Of a stretch of 64,000 nucleotides of DNA, positions 26,420-35,328 are shown one piece after another. The first letter of the stretch is position 1. Every line of letters begins with the position of its first letter. Both the position numbers and the translations under genes were made by a program. The notes under the pieces were generated by a model, which saw only the letters and a list, made by a program, of their open reading frames with translations, did no database searches and was not told the origin of the DNA. This stretch comes from an uncultured Acetobacteroides sp. (GTDB taxonomy: Bacteria; Bacteroidota; Bacteroidia; Bacteroidales; ZOR0009), in contig NZ_OY782755.1 of the NCBI RefSeq assembly GCF_963678165.1, positions 3,353,996 through 3,417,995 on the forward strand, given 5' to 3'.

Positions 26420-28492
26420 TTACAGATTGACGACAAAAGCGCCCTTTTTGCTTACACTATAAAAAGGTACACGCGCCAGCTTACACCTGTCAGCCCATTT
26501 AGCTGCTAAATATTTCGAGGCAGAGCCATCGATTACCACCAGCCTTGGCCGAATATACTTCAGCAGCTCTTCGGGTCTTCCCCTCGTCTTCCTGCAAACA
26601 ATAAGATAGTCGACATCAACAGGAGGATCCGCCGTCCTCTTTTTCGCTATTGGTGCCGACGAAACATATATCACCTTTCCCCTAAAAGAGCACCAGCCGC
26701 TGCTATACTTGCAATCCGATTCGCTCAGAGAATCCTTAAAGCCGAAAAAGCGAACCTCGCTGGAGGCTAACCGCCCCCATTTCAGGAGCGACTGATCCAT
26801 GAACTTGTAGCTGTAACCGTCGCGAACCGAATCGCAGAGGCAGTAGCTGCACTCACCACCGCTCATAAGGATGGCAGTTCCCCCGCGCATGGCATAAACA
26901 ACTAAAAGCGGCCGCCTATCCTTAAGCCTACTAAAGGCGCTGCCTGATGCTACAGCCACCATCAGCGTAAGCGACAGCAGCACTAGCCGAGGCTTCCGGT
27001 GAAGCATGAAGATGAAAAGCAGCATAAATGCCACAAAGAGCAGCAGCATCTGCCAGCGCTCGAAGTATATGCTCGACAATACGGCTCCCGGAATATGCTC
27101 AATGTACGAAACGGAGCTATTGGTCAGCTTCAGCAGCCAAACAAGCGCAGCAGCCAGCCAATGCGCCCCCCATGTCCACCACGAGATTGAAAGCAAAGCC
27201 AATCCCCCATAAATTATTAGGGTTGTAAGCGGAATAAGAATGATGTTGGTGAGCAAAAAGACTAACGGAAGCTGATGAAAGAAGTAAACGGTAAGCGGCA
27301 AGGTTAGAATTTGTGCCGCCAACGAAACGGCAACCAGATCGTACCCCCACCTAAGGATTCTACTACTTGGAGCCCATGCGCCAAAGAACGGGTAAAACAG
27401 CAAGATTGAAAACACGGCAGCATACGACAGCAAAAAGCCAACATCGTATAGCGAGAAGGGGTTGTACAGCAGCAGAACTACAAATGATGCGGCAACCATA
27501 TTATAGGTATTGGAGCTTCTATTCCACATCTTCCCCACCAGTATAAAGGTGAACATAACGGTTGCCCGCACAATCGACGGGGAGAATCCGGCCACAAAAG
27601 CAAACACCCATAGCGCAAGAAGAATGGCCATATTCTTGAGCAAACCGCCTACCCTACCTCGCATAAAAAAGAGCAGCCACACCAAAACCAAATAGTAAAG
27701 CGCAACATGCATTCCGGATACAGCCAAAATATGCATTGCTCCTATATTGGCATACATTGTTTTAAGATTTCCATCGAGGAGCTGCTTGTCGCCAATCATT
27801 AGCGCAAGGATAACGCCCAGCTCATCGCCCTCGAACCCAAACTGCCTAAATGTTTGCAGCGTGTACCGCTGTAGAAAGTAGGCCAACCGGAGCATCTGGT
27901 TAACCACAACTTTCCCTATAGGCAGCACCCCATCTCTCGAAACAAACACCGAAGCGTAGATGCCTTGATGCGCATAGTAATCCTTAAAGCTGAATTCGTA
28001 CGGGTTCTTTGGCGGATCGATTGCTGCAACCCTGCCCCTGATCCGCAGAAGGGCAGCATAGTCTGGCACAGCAGTATCCCTACTATAGGTAATCGCCTTT
28101 GTACCTACCAAAGCCTTTAAATTTGATGGAGCCTCAACAACCCTCGACGTCCACCGGCATCCATACCTTGTTTTTACAGGATTATCGTCAACCTGAACGG
28201 TTAGGAACGAATTCTCATCAAAAGAAGCTCCAGGTATCTGAGACTTTGCCACGCTAACATAGGCTGCCCCCAACGAGAAGAAAAGAAGAAATGTGCCTGC
28301 ACCAAACATCCAGCGGTAGCTATACCGCACCGTTTTATACCCCCAATACATTACAGGTAGCGCAAGCGGCGATAGCAGCAACCAGAAATACCAAGCAAGA
28401 TCTAGCTCCGTAGCAAATGCAATACCTAGACTAAAAGCAGCTGCGATTTTTAGGATTGGCAGTAACCGCAATGGTTCAACAAGTGCTCTCAT
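26420..28492 (-). CDS. comEC: ComEC/Rec2-family DNA-uptake channel protein
   Basis: A 690-residue polytopic membrane protein of the ComEC family, which conducts single-stranded DNA across the inner membrane during transformation. Two helices open the protein, then an OB-like DUF4131 segment (VQVDDNPVKTRYGCRW). The Competence domain follows (GDKQLLDGNLKTMYANIGAM, HILAVSGMHVALYY, GFSPSIVRATVMFTFILVGK) with many membrane segments. The C-terminal part (about 520-690) corresponds to the beta-lactamase-like domain but lacks the HxHxDH metal motif, as is usual in this phylum. No other competence genes are nearby. Confidence 0.9.
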   Translation of the reverse strand: MRALVEPLRLLPILKIAAAFSLGIAFATELDLAWYFWLLLSPLALPVMYWGYKTVRYSYRWMFGAGTFLLFFSLGAAYVSVAKSQIPGASFDENSFLTVQVDDNPVKTRYGCRWTSRVVEAPSNLKALVGTKAITYSRDTAVPDYAALLRIRGRVAAIDPPKNPYEFSFKDYYAHQGIYASVFVSRDGVLPIGKVVVNQMLRLAYFLQRYTLQTFRQFGFEGDELGVILALMIGDKQLLDGNLKTMYANIGAMHILAVSGMHVALYYLVLVWLLFFMRGRVGGLLKNMAILLALWVFAFVAGFSPSIVRATVMFTFILVGKMWNRSSNTYNMVAASFVVLLLYNPFSLYDVGFLLSYAAVFSILLFYPFFGAWAPSSRILRWGYDLVAVSLAAQILTLPLTVYFFHQLPLVFLLTNIILIPLTTLIIYGGLALLSISWWTWGAHWLAAALVWLLKLTNSSVSYIEHIPGAVLSSIYFERWQMLLLFVAFMLLFIFMLHRKPRLVLLSLTLMVAVASGSAFSRLKDRRPLLVVYAMRGGTAILMSGGECSYCLCDSVRDGYSYKFMDQSLLKWGRLASSEVRFFGFKDSLSESDCKYSSGWCSFRGKVIYVSSAPIAKKRTADPPVDVDYLIVCRKTRGRPEELLKYIRPRLVVIDGSASKYLAAKWADRCKLARVPFYSVSKKGAFVVNL

Positions 28493-28545
28493 TGGTACGA
28501 GGAATGAGTGGTTCTCAACAATTATCTCAATCCTAAATATATGAA

Positions 28546-28577
28546 AAAGGCGGGAATCAAAATGAATCCCGCCCTTT
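28546..28577 (-). terminator. Terminator of the carAB operon
   Basis: GGCGGGAATC-AAAAT-GAATCCCGCC flanked by A- and T-runs. On the minus strand it ends CCTTTTTCAT. It lies 20 bases beyond the carB stop. Confidence 0.88.
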
Positions 28578-28596
28578 TATGCTGATAAGTGTGCTG

Positions 28597-31500
28597 TTAA
28601 CGGTACTCGTCCCAGCTCTTTATTTTCAGATCGTCCATGCTATACTTGCAAATGGCATACACAAATGCGCTTGCCAAACGTGCGTTGGTAATTAACGGAA
28701 TGTTGAAATCTACCGCACTACGACGAATGGTGTAGTCGTTTGCCAGCTCCGATTTACTCAAGTTTTTAGGAATATTGATCACTAGGTCGATCTTCCTCTC
28801 ACGAAGATAGTCGAGCGTATTTGGCTTGGCATCCTCATCAGGCCAGTGAAGAACGGTAACCTGAACCCCATTATCGTTAAGGAACTGCGCCGATCCGCGA
28901 GTTGCAAATAGGTTGTACCCCTTATCTCTAAGCATGCGGGCACTGTTCAACAGCTCAATCTTCGAGCGAGCATCACCTGTAGATAGCAGGATGTTCTTCT
29001 TTGGTACGCGATACCCTACCGAAAGCATGGCCTTAAGCAGCGTCTCGTAGTAGTTTTCGCCAATACAGCCAACCTCTCCTGTCGATGCCATGTCCACACC
29101 AAGCACTGGATCGGCTTTAGATAGGCGCGAGAACGAGAACTGCGAAGCCTTAATACCAATATAGTCGAGTTCGAAAATCGACTTATCAGGACGCTGAACT
29201 TCCATTCCGAGCATCACCTTAGTTGCCAACTCAATGAAGTTAACCTTTAGCACCTTCGATACAAATGGGAAGCTACGCGATGCACGCAGGTTGCACTCAA
29301 TTACCTTAATATCGTTATCCTTGGCAAGGAACTGCATATTAAAAGGTCCGGTAATACTAAGCGCCTTAGCAAGCTGACGAGCAACCTTCTTAATGCGTCG
29401 AGCCGTTTCGAAGTAAATCTTCTGTGCAGGGAATACCATCGTAGCATCGCCAGAGTGTACCCCGGCAAACTCAATGTGCTCGCTGATAGCGTAGGCAATT
29501 ACCTCGCCCTTATTCGCAACTGCATCAATCTCTATTTCCTTAGCGTTCTCGATGAACTCGGTTACCACAACAGGGTACTCCTTCGATACATTCGCTGCAA
29601 GCTTAAGGAAGTGTTCCAACTCGAAGTGGTTCGACACCACATTCATGGCAGCACCCGAAAGCACGTACGAAGGACGAATAAGCACTGGGAATCCAACCTC
29701 GTCAACAAACTTATGGATTTCATTCATCGAGGTAAGCTCCTTCCAGCGAGGCTGGTCTATCTTAAGCTCATCAAGAAGCGAAGAGAACTTATGGCGATTC
29801 TCTGCACGGTCGATATCAACTGGCGATGTTCCAAGCACCGTTACCTCTTGGTCGTAAAGTTTCATCGCCAAATTGTTGGCAATCTGTCCGCCTGTGGAAA
29901 CAATTACTCCCTGAGGTGTTTCGAAGTCGATGATATCCATCACCCTTTCGAAGGTAAGCTCATCGAAGTAGAGACGGTCGCAGGCATCGTAATCAGTAGA
30001 TACCGTCTCGGGGTTGTAGTTAATCATCACCCCACGAAGCCCCTGCTTACGAACCGTTTGAAGGGCATTCACCGAGCACCAGTCAAACTCCACCGAACTA
30101 CCAATACGGTATGCTCCAGAGCCAAGAACCACAACCGACTGGTTGTCGTTTGGCTGCTCCACATCGCTTTCTGAAGCATTGTATGTTATATACAGGTAGT
30201 TTGTTTGGGCAGGATATTCTGCCGCAAGCGTATCAATCTGCTTGATATATGGCAATATCCCTAAATCCTTACGGTACTTACGAACTTCAAGAAGTTTTTC
30301 ATGCATCGAGCGACCATTATCCTTAAGCACAAAACGGGCGATCTGGAAATCGGAGAATCCTTTTCGCTTGGCGTCCTTAAGGGTATCAGCTGGTACGCTC
30401 TCAATTTTATCGTATTCCTGAAGGGCTTTTTTGGTATCGAAAATCGACTTTAACTTAACAAGGAACCACTTATCAATTTTGGTAAGATCGTGCACCCTAT
30501 CAATATCGTATCCTGCAGCAAAGGCAGCAGCAATGCTGTACACGCGCATATCGGTTGGTTCGGAAAGAGCCTTATCGATATCGTCGAACACTAGGTCGTT
30601 GTTGCCAACAAAACCGTGCATGCCCTGACCAACCATTCGAAGGCCCTTTTGGATAGCCTCCTCGAAGGTACGTCCGATGGACATCACCTCGCCTACCGAC
30701 TTCATGCTAGAGCCAATCTCCTTCGATACGCCGATAAACTTGTTCAAGTCCCAACGAGGAATCTTACAAACGATATAATCGAGCGCTGGCTCGAAGAAAG
30801 CGGTAGTAGTTTTGGTAACGGCATTCTTTAGCTCATGCAAGCCATAGCCTAAGCCAAGCTTCGCAGCAACGTGCGCCAAAGGATAGCCTGTTGCCTTAGA
30901 AGCTAGAGCCGAAGAGCGCGAAAGACGAGCATTAACCTCGATAACGCGGTAATCTTCGGAGTATGGATCAAGCGCATACTGAACGTTACACTCACCCACA
31001 ATGCCCACCTTGCGAACAATCTTTATGGCAATACGGCGAAGCTTGTGATACTCGGCATTGGTAAGCGTTTGTGATGGAGCAACAACAATACTTTCGCCCG
31101 TATGTATTCCAAGCGGGTCAAAGTTCTCCATATTACAAACCGTAATACAGTTGTCGAATCGGTCGCGAACCACTTCGTACTCTACCTCTTTCCAACCCTT
31201 GATTGATTCCTCCACAAGGATTTGCGGCGAGTATGAAAATGCCTTATCAGCAAGTTTTAGCAGCTCATCACGGTTGTCGCAAAAACCTGATCCTTGTCCT
31301 CCAAGCGTGTAAGCAGCACGAACTATAATTGGAAAACCAAGTTCTTCCGAAGCTTTAAGCGCTTCTTCTACAGAGGTGCATGAGATGCTTCGAGGAGTCT
31401 TAACATCAATTTCGTGAAGCAGGTCAGCAAAAAGTTGGCGGTCCTCGGTGTTCTTAATGGCCTGAACCGGTGTACCCAAAACTTCGATGCCATGCTTTGC

Positions 31501-31824
31501 CAAAACACCTGAGTCAAACAACTCCGTACCACAGTTGAGGGCAGTTTGTCCACCGAAGGAGAGCATAATTCCATCTGGTTGCTCTTTTTCGATAACCTTT
31601 TCTACGAAGTAAGGCGTTACAGGAAGAAAGTAAATCTTATCGGCAACACCTTCGGATGTTTGTACGGTTGCAATATTGGGATTAATCAGTACCGATTTGA
31701 TTCCCTCTTCCTTTAGTGCCTTTAGTGCTTGCGAACCAGAGTAGTCAAATTCGCCAGCCTCACCAATTTTAAGGGCACCCGAACCCAGTACGATTATCTT
31801 CTTAAATTTCTTTATTTCGCTCAT
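28597..31824 (-). CDS. carB: Carbamoyl-phosphate synthase, large subunit
   Basis: Makes carbamoyl phosphate from bicarbonate, ammonia (from CarA) and two ATP for pyrimidine and arginine synthesis. The 1075 residues contain two ATP-grasp halves, each beginning with a nucleotide-binding start (VLGSGALKIGEAGEFDYSGS and VLGSGAYRIGSSVEFDWCSV), and the paired EVNARLSRSSALASKATGYP and ECNLRASRSFPFVSKVLK motifs. The C-terminal MGS-like allosteric domain (LLSTGDARSKIELLNSARML) is present. It starts 39 bases after carA ends. Length and motifs are complete. Confidence 0.98.
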   Translation of the reverse strand: MSEIKKFKKIIVLGSGALKIGEAGEFDYSGSQALKALKEEGIKSVLINPNIATVQTSEGVADKIYFLPVTPYFVEKVIEKEQPDGIMLSFGGQTALNCGTELFDSGVLAKHGIEVLGTPVQAIKNTEDRQLFADLLHEIDVKTPRSISCTSVEEALKASEELGFPIIVRAAYTLGGQGSGFCDNRDELLKLADKAFSYSPQILVEESIKGWKEVEYEVVRDRFDNCITVCNMENFDPLGIHTGESIVVAPSQTLTNAEYHKLRRIAIKIVRKVGIVGECNVQYALDPYSEDYRVIEVNARLSRSSALASKATGYPLAHVAAKLGLGYGLHELKNAVTKTTTAFFEPALDYIVCKIPRWDLNKFIGVSKEIGSSMKSVGEVMSIGRTFEEAIQKGLRMVGQGMHGFVGNNDLVFDDIDKALSEPTDMRVYSIAAAFAAGYDIDRVHDLTKIDKWFLVKLKSIFDTKKALQEYDKIESVPADTLKDAKRKGFSDFQIARFVLKDNGRSMHEKLLEVRKYRKDLGILPYIKQIDTLAAEYPAQTNYLYITYNASESDVEQPNDNQSVVVLGSGAYRIGSSVEFDWCSVNALQTVRKQGLRGVMINYNPETVSTDYDACDRLYFDELTFERVMDIIDFETPQGVIVSTGGQIANNLAMKLYDQEVTVLGTSPVDIDRAENRHKFSSLLDELKIDQPRWKELTSMNEIHKFVDEVGFPVLIRPSYVLSGAAMNVVSNHFELEHFLKLAANVSKEYPVVVTEFIENAKEIEIDAVANKGEVIAYAISEHIEFAGVHSGDATMVFPAQKIYFETARRIKKVARQLAKALSITGPFNMQFLAKDNDIKVIECNLRASRSFPFVSKVLKVNFIELATKVMLGMEVQRPDKSIFELDYIGIKASQFSFSRLSKADPVLGVDMASTGEVGCIGENYYETLLKAMLSVGYRVPKKNILLSTGDARSKIELLNSARMLRDKGYNLFATRGSAQFLNDNGVQVTVLHWPDEDAKPNTLDYLRERKIDLVINIPKNLSKSELANDYTIRRSAVDFNIPLITNARLASAFVYAICKYSMDDLKIKSWDEYR

Positions 31825-31863
31825 TATCTGATCTCGAATATCGGTTAAACGGCAAAAACGTTG

Positions 31864-32946
31864 CTATTCGGCCTTGTAAGCCTCAATGTTACGGATGAAA
31901 TCATCGAACAAAAATTCGGTATCAGTTGGACCACTCGAAGCTTCGGGGTGGAACTGAGCCGAGAAGATACGCTTTGTTTTGTGGCGCACACCCTCGTTTG
32001 TACCGTCGTTTAGGTTGATGAAGTAAGGTTCCCATTCGCCGCTCAGGGTGCTGTTATCAATGGCAAAACCGTGGTTTTGCGAGGTAACAAACGCCCTATT
32101 GGTTCCTACTTGAAGAACTGGCTGATTGTGGCTACGATGTCCGTACTTCAACTTATAAGTATTTGCACCCGATGCCAAAGCAAGCAATTGGTTCCCAAGA
32201 CAGATACCCATAATAGGCTTATTTTGGGTAATTGCCACCTTTAAATTATTAATGGTTGCCTCGCACATCTTAGGATCTCCCGGTCCATTCGAGATAAACA
32301 GCCCATCGTACTCCTCATTTAGGAAATTGTAGTTCCAAGGAACACGAACAACCGTTACATCGCGCTTAATAAGGTTACGAATAATGTTGTTCTTAACCCC
32401 ACAATCGACCAAAACTACCCGTTGCCGCCCTTCTCCGTAAATTTTAACCTCTTTAGTGCTGACTTGGTCTACAAGGTTTTCCTTATTAGGATCTCGAAAG
32501 GCGATATCCTGTCCTTCGAAAACGATTTTGCCCATCATGGCCCCCTTTTCGCGAAGGATTTTGGTTAACGCCCGAGTGTCAATCCCCGTAATTCCGGGAA
32601 CCTTGTTCCGCTTAAGCCAGTCACCTAAGCTTTCGTTTGCATTCCAATGGCTGTACTCCTCAGAGTAGTCTGAGATAATCAATCCATCGATGTGGAGTTG
32701 ATCGGATTCGTAAAATTTAAAGAGGTTATCCTCCTGATTGGCACCCGGAACACCGTAGTTTCCGATAAGAGGATAGGTGAGGACTAGAAGTTGACCTCGG
32801 TAAGAAGGGTCTGTAAGGCTTTCAGGATAACCGGTCATGGCAGTATTGAAAACCACCTCACCTGCAGAACATCCTTCGTAGCCAAAAGACTTACCGATGA
32901 ATTCTGTACCGTCCTCCAGAACAAGCTTAACGTTTTTAAGATCCAT
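31864..32946 (-). CDS. carA: Carbamoyl-phosphate synthase, small subunit
   Basis: Glutaminase subunit that supplies ammonia to CarB. The 360 residues have the CPSase_sm_chain N-terminal domain (LVLEDGTEFIGKSFGYEG, FNTAMTGYPESLTDPSYRGQ) and a class I glutamine amidotransferase domain with the catalytic Cys in MGICLGNQLLALA and the His/Glu pair in FSAQFHPEASSGP. It is the first gene of the carAB pair. A near-consensus -7 box (TTTCTTTG) lies on the minus strand at 32981-32988. Confidence 0.97.
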   Translation of the reverse strand: MDLKNVKLVLEDGTEFIGKSFGYEGCSAGEVVFNTAMTGYPESLTDPSYRGQLLVLTYPLIGNYGVPGANQEDNLFKFYESDQLHIDGLIISDYSEEYSHWNANESLGDWLKRNKVPGITGIDTRALTKILREKGAMMGKIVFEGQDIAFRDPNKENLVDQVSTKEVKIYGEGRQRVVLVDCGVKNNIIRNLIKRDVTVVRVPWNYNFLNEEYDGLFISNGPGDPKMCEATINNLKVAITQNKPIMGICLGNQLLALASGANTYKLKYGHRSHNQPVLQVGTNRAFVTSQNHGFAIDNSTLSGEWEPYFINLNDGTNEGVRHKTKRIFSAQFHPEASSGPTDTEFLFDDFIRNIEAYKAE

Positions 32947-33254
32947 TGAAGCGTTTAATAAAGTTACGGAGGGCCTTTCGCAAAGAAAAACCTTGTAAAC
33001 TTAAGGCTTTATGTGATAAAGAAAAAAGGAGTACCAGTTTAAAAAGCGTAGAACTAATCTGACATAGCATTGACTATTTGCATAATACGAATACGGATTC
33101 ACGAAATCCATTAGGAGAGTTTAACGGATTAAAAACACATTAAGCATTAACTTAAGACTAGTTACTAAAGGGATTCTGCTTAAAAAATAATATGTTCTAA
33201 AACAAAAAAAGCTGCCCTTTCGAGCAGCAGCTTGTTTGAAGCCTAAGAATAAGG
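32947..33254. other. Intergenic region carA-mgsA
   Basis: 308 bases containing the presumed carA promoter region and the mgsA terminator at 33208-33234. No gene is visible. Confidence 0.5.
33208..33234 (-). terminator. Terminator of mgsA
   Basis: AAGCTGC and GCAGCTT form a stem across an 11-base loop, with seven T following on the minus strand, 21 bases beyond the mgsA stop. Confidence 0.82.
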
Positions 33255-33734
33255 CTACAGGTCGATATTACGGCTGATGTAACTCGAGTAGTCGTACACC
33301 TTGGGGGTATAATCCTTACTCAAAATAGGAGATGTTACTATAAAATCGGCAGTTGAACGATTTTGTGCAGTTGGAATGTTGTAAACTGCTGCGATACGTA
33401 GTAACGCCTTAACATCTACATCATGAGGTTGGGCATGCATAGAATCCCAAAAGAAAATAAGCACATCAATTTTGCCCTCTGCAATCATCGAACCGAGCTG
33501 CTGGTCGCCCCCTAGAGGTCCTGATTTTAACCGGCTGATTGAAACTTTATCTATTGCTTCATCTCCGTACTTATGACGAAGTGCATCCTCAATCATTCGA
33601 CCGGTAGTACCGGTACAGGTCAAATCATGACCAATTATACTTTCGGAATTTTTCTCGACCCATTGAATCATATCCTTTTTGCAGTTGTCATGGGCTACTA
33701 ATGCGATACGTTTTTTCGCTAGCATTTTTCTCAT
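33255..33734 (-). CDS. mgsA: Methylglyoxal synthase
   Basis: Converts dihydroxyacetone phosphate to methylglyoxal and phosphate, a glycolytic bypass under phosphate limitation. The 159 residues carry the family pattern: RIALVAHDNCKKDMIQWVE, TGTTGRMIEDAL, SGPLGGDQQLGSMIAEGKID with the catalytic Asp of GDQQ, and AQPHDVDVKALLRIAAVYNI. The first ATG gives MRKMLAKK; the second Met, three residues in, is an equally good start. Length is normal. Confidence 0.96.
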   Translation of the reverse strand: MRKMLAKKRIALVAHDNCKKDMIQWVEKNSESIIGHDLTCTGTTGRMIEDALRHKYGDEAIDKVSISRLKSGPLGGDQQLGSMIAEGKIDVLIFFWDSMHAQPHDVDVKALLRIAAVYNIPTAQNRSTADFIVTSPILSKDYTPKVYDYSSYISRNIDL

Positions 33735-33906
33735 ATAATTTATTTAGAACACTCGACAAGATACCATATAACTTGCATCATGCTTCCTCAACCATCTTTG
33801 ATTTAAGAATTTTTAATCAATACAATAATTCAATACTAAATGGTAAAAGCATCTGCTAATGAATAAAAGCAAATCTACTAGGGAATTGAATTTAACTTAA
33901 ATCAGG

Positions 33907-34470
33907 TTATTCTTCTGACACTTCATCTTCTACTGCAATTCCCTCTCGCGAAGAAAGCTCGCTCACTGCATTTCTAGAGCTCAAATGACGCATTTCCCAC
34001 AAAAGAACAAGGTCACCGACAGACGCGATGGTAAATACGAATCCAAAGATAAATATTATTGGATGGTTGATTACAACTCCAAAAATCAGAGGAAAGACGC
34101 CAACTATTAGATGCGGAAGGAATAATGCCAAGCGGTAATAATCAACCCCAGCAGGGATATCCCTATCACCACATTTCATTAGTTGACCCAAATTAAAACC
34201 GTACCAAAAGGTTGACATTGGAAACTTGCAAAAAATAGCAAGCGTTAGCCTATAAAAGAATTCATTCAGGAAAAGCCCTATTAATACAATAGGAACGCAC
34301 ATATAGGAAAAAAACTTCTGCACACCCCAAAGAAGAGGTTCTATCCCCCAGATTAGATAGTATAAAACCACACATAGAGATACAAGCACTAACAATGGAG
34401 TCCCTATGTTGAAGAGCTTTACCTCACTCAAGGTCAACTCTTGTTTTTCGGTATTATTAGCAGTAAGCAT
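33907..34470 (-). CDS. DUF3267-like membrane protein lacking the metalloprotease motif
   Basis: A 187-residue membrane protein with four hydrophobic segments (about 20-43, 48-70, 105-125 and 128-150). The layout of a short conserved Cys-Gly region (LMKCGDRDIPAGVDYYRLAL), then LPHLIVGVFPLIFG, then ASVGDLVLLWEMR, resembles the DUF3267 putative zincin family. At the place where that family has HExxH, this protein reads LNEFFYR, so a peptidase function is not supported. The resemblance is tentative; otherwise it is an unrecognised membrane protein. It stands alone. Confidence 0.6.
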   Translation of the reverse strand: MLTANNTEKQELTLSEVKLFNIGTPLLVLVSLCVVLYYLIWGIEPLLWGVQKFFSYMCVPIVLIGLFLNEFFYRLTLAIFCKFPMSTFWYGFNLGQLMKCGDRDIPAGVDYYRLALFLPHLIVGVFPLIFGVVINHPIIFIFGFVFTIASVGDLVLLWEMRHLSSRNAVSELSSREGIAVEDEVSEE

Positions 34471-34531
34471 AGCCGTTTGTATTTGGCTTGAATTTAACGC
34501 AAATTCAGTCGATTAGCAACGGATGGATAAA

Positions 34532-35215
34532 TTATTTTTGAGCTAAAATCATATGTCTTTTACCCTTAGGACCAGGCAATCTCTTAACATTAAAACCCGA
34601 TTCTCTCAAATTATTCTTAACGAATCCTTTTGATGAATAGGTAACCAGGACACCACCTTCATTCATTGCCTTATAGATTTTCTCGAAGATAGATAACGCC
34701 CAGAGTTGAGGCTGCAAATCGGGAGCAAAAGCATCAAAAAACACAACATCAATACCTGACGATGGGCTATACTCAACTAAATTGCCCTCTATTTTTTGAA
34801 GTGAAAAATAGCTATCGAGTTCAACCTTGTAACTCCAAGGAGCACTATGTAGCGCGTTGAAGTATTTTTCTCTATCAAGTCCTACTTGTTCATGATAGGT
34901 TAGTTTCGCAGTTAGTTCCAAAGGTAACGGGTAGCGCTCGATTGACGTATAGTTTACCTTAGTGCCATTGCATACTGCAAATTGATAGGTCAACATGGCG
35001 TTAAGACCTGTACCAAAACCAACCTCAAAGACATTTACTTCGCGACCTAAAAACGGTGCTAGACCAGCATTTATGTACACATGAAGCGCTTCGGCTATAG
35101 CCCCATTGGTTGAGTGGTAATGCTCAACTCCACCATCAACAGAAAGTGTTTGAGATCCGTCGGAAGTTTGTACGAGATGAACTCGTTGTTGTAAATGGTC
35201 GCTACTAAAATCCAT
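34532..35215 (-). CDS. mnmD: MnmD-type tRNA 5-methylaminomethyl-2-thiouridine methyltransferase
   Basis: SAM-dependent methyltransferase (DUF752 family) that completes the wobble uridine modification mnm5s2U34; the FAD oxidase half found in E. coli MnmC is absent here. Motifs: QTSDGSQTLSVDGGVEHYHS, the SAM-binding VFEVGFGTGLNAMLTYQ, and VVFFDAFAPDLQPQLWA. The start is taken as the ATG at 35213-35215 (MDFSSDHLQQRVHLV) with an AAAGGA-like site 9 bases before it, giving 227 residues. A longer frame to 35296 adds 27 unconserved residues. It is divergent from the sigma-54 activator. Confidence 0.9.
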   Translation of the reverse strand: MDFSSDHLQQRVHLVQTSDGSQTLSVDGGVEHYHSTNGAIAEALHVYINAGLAPFLGREVNVFEVGFGTGLNAMLTYQFAVCNGTKVNYTSIERYPLPLELTAKLTYHEQVGLDREKYFNALHSAPWSYKVELDSYFSLQKIEGNLVEYSPSSGIDVVFFDAFAPDLQPQLWALSIFEKIYKAMNEGGVLVTYSSKGFVKNNLRESGFNVKRLPGPKGKRHMILAQK

Positions 35216-35303
35216 GGTAAAATCCTTTGTTCGATGCAAAGTAAGGAGTTTTGCGACGCCATCCCAACAGTGAGCACTTTTAGTACAACTTGCCATAATT
35301 TGC

Positions 35304-35311
35304 TACATTTG
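35304..35311 (+). promoter_or_regulatory. Candidate -7 box for the sigma-54 activator gene
   Basis: TACATTTG matches TAnnTTTG, 17 bases before the ATG at 35329. The -33 element is unclear. Confidence 0.4.
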
Positions 35312-35328
35312 CCATACACACTTTAACG

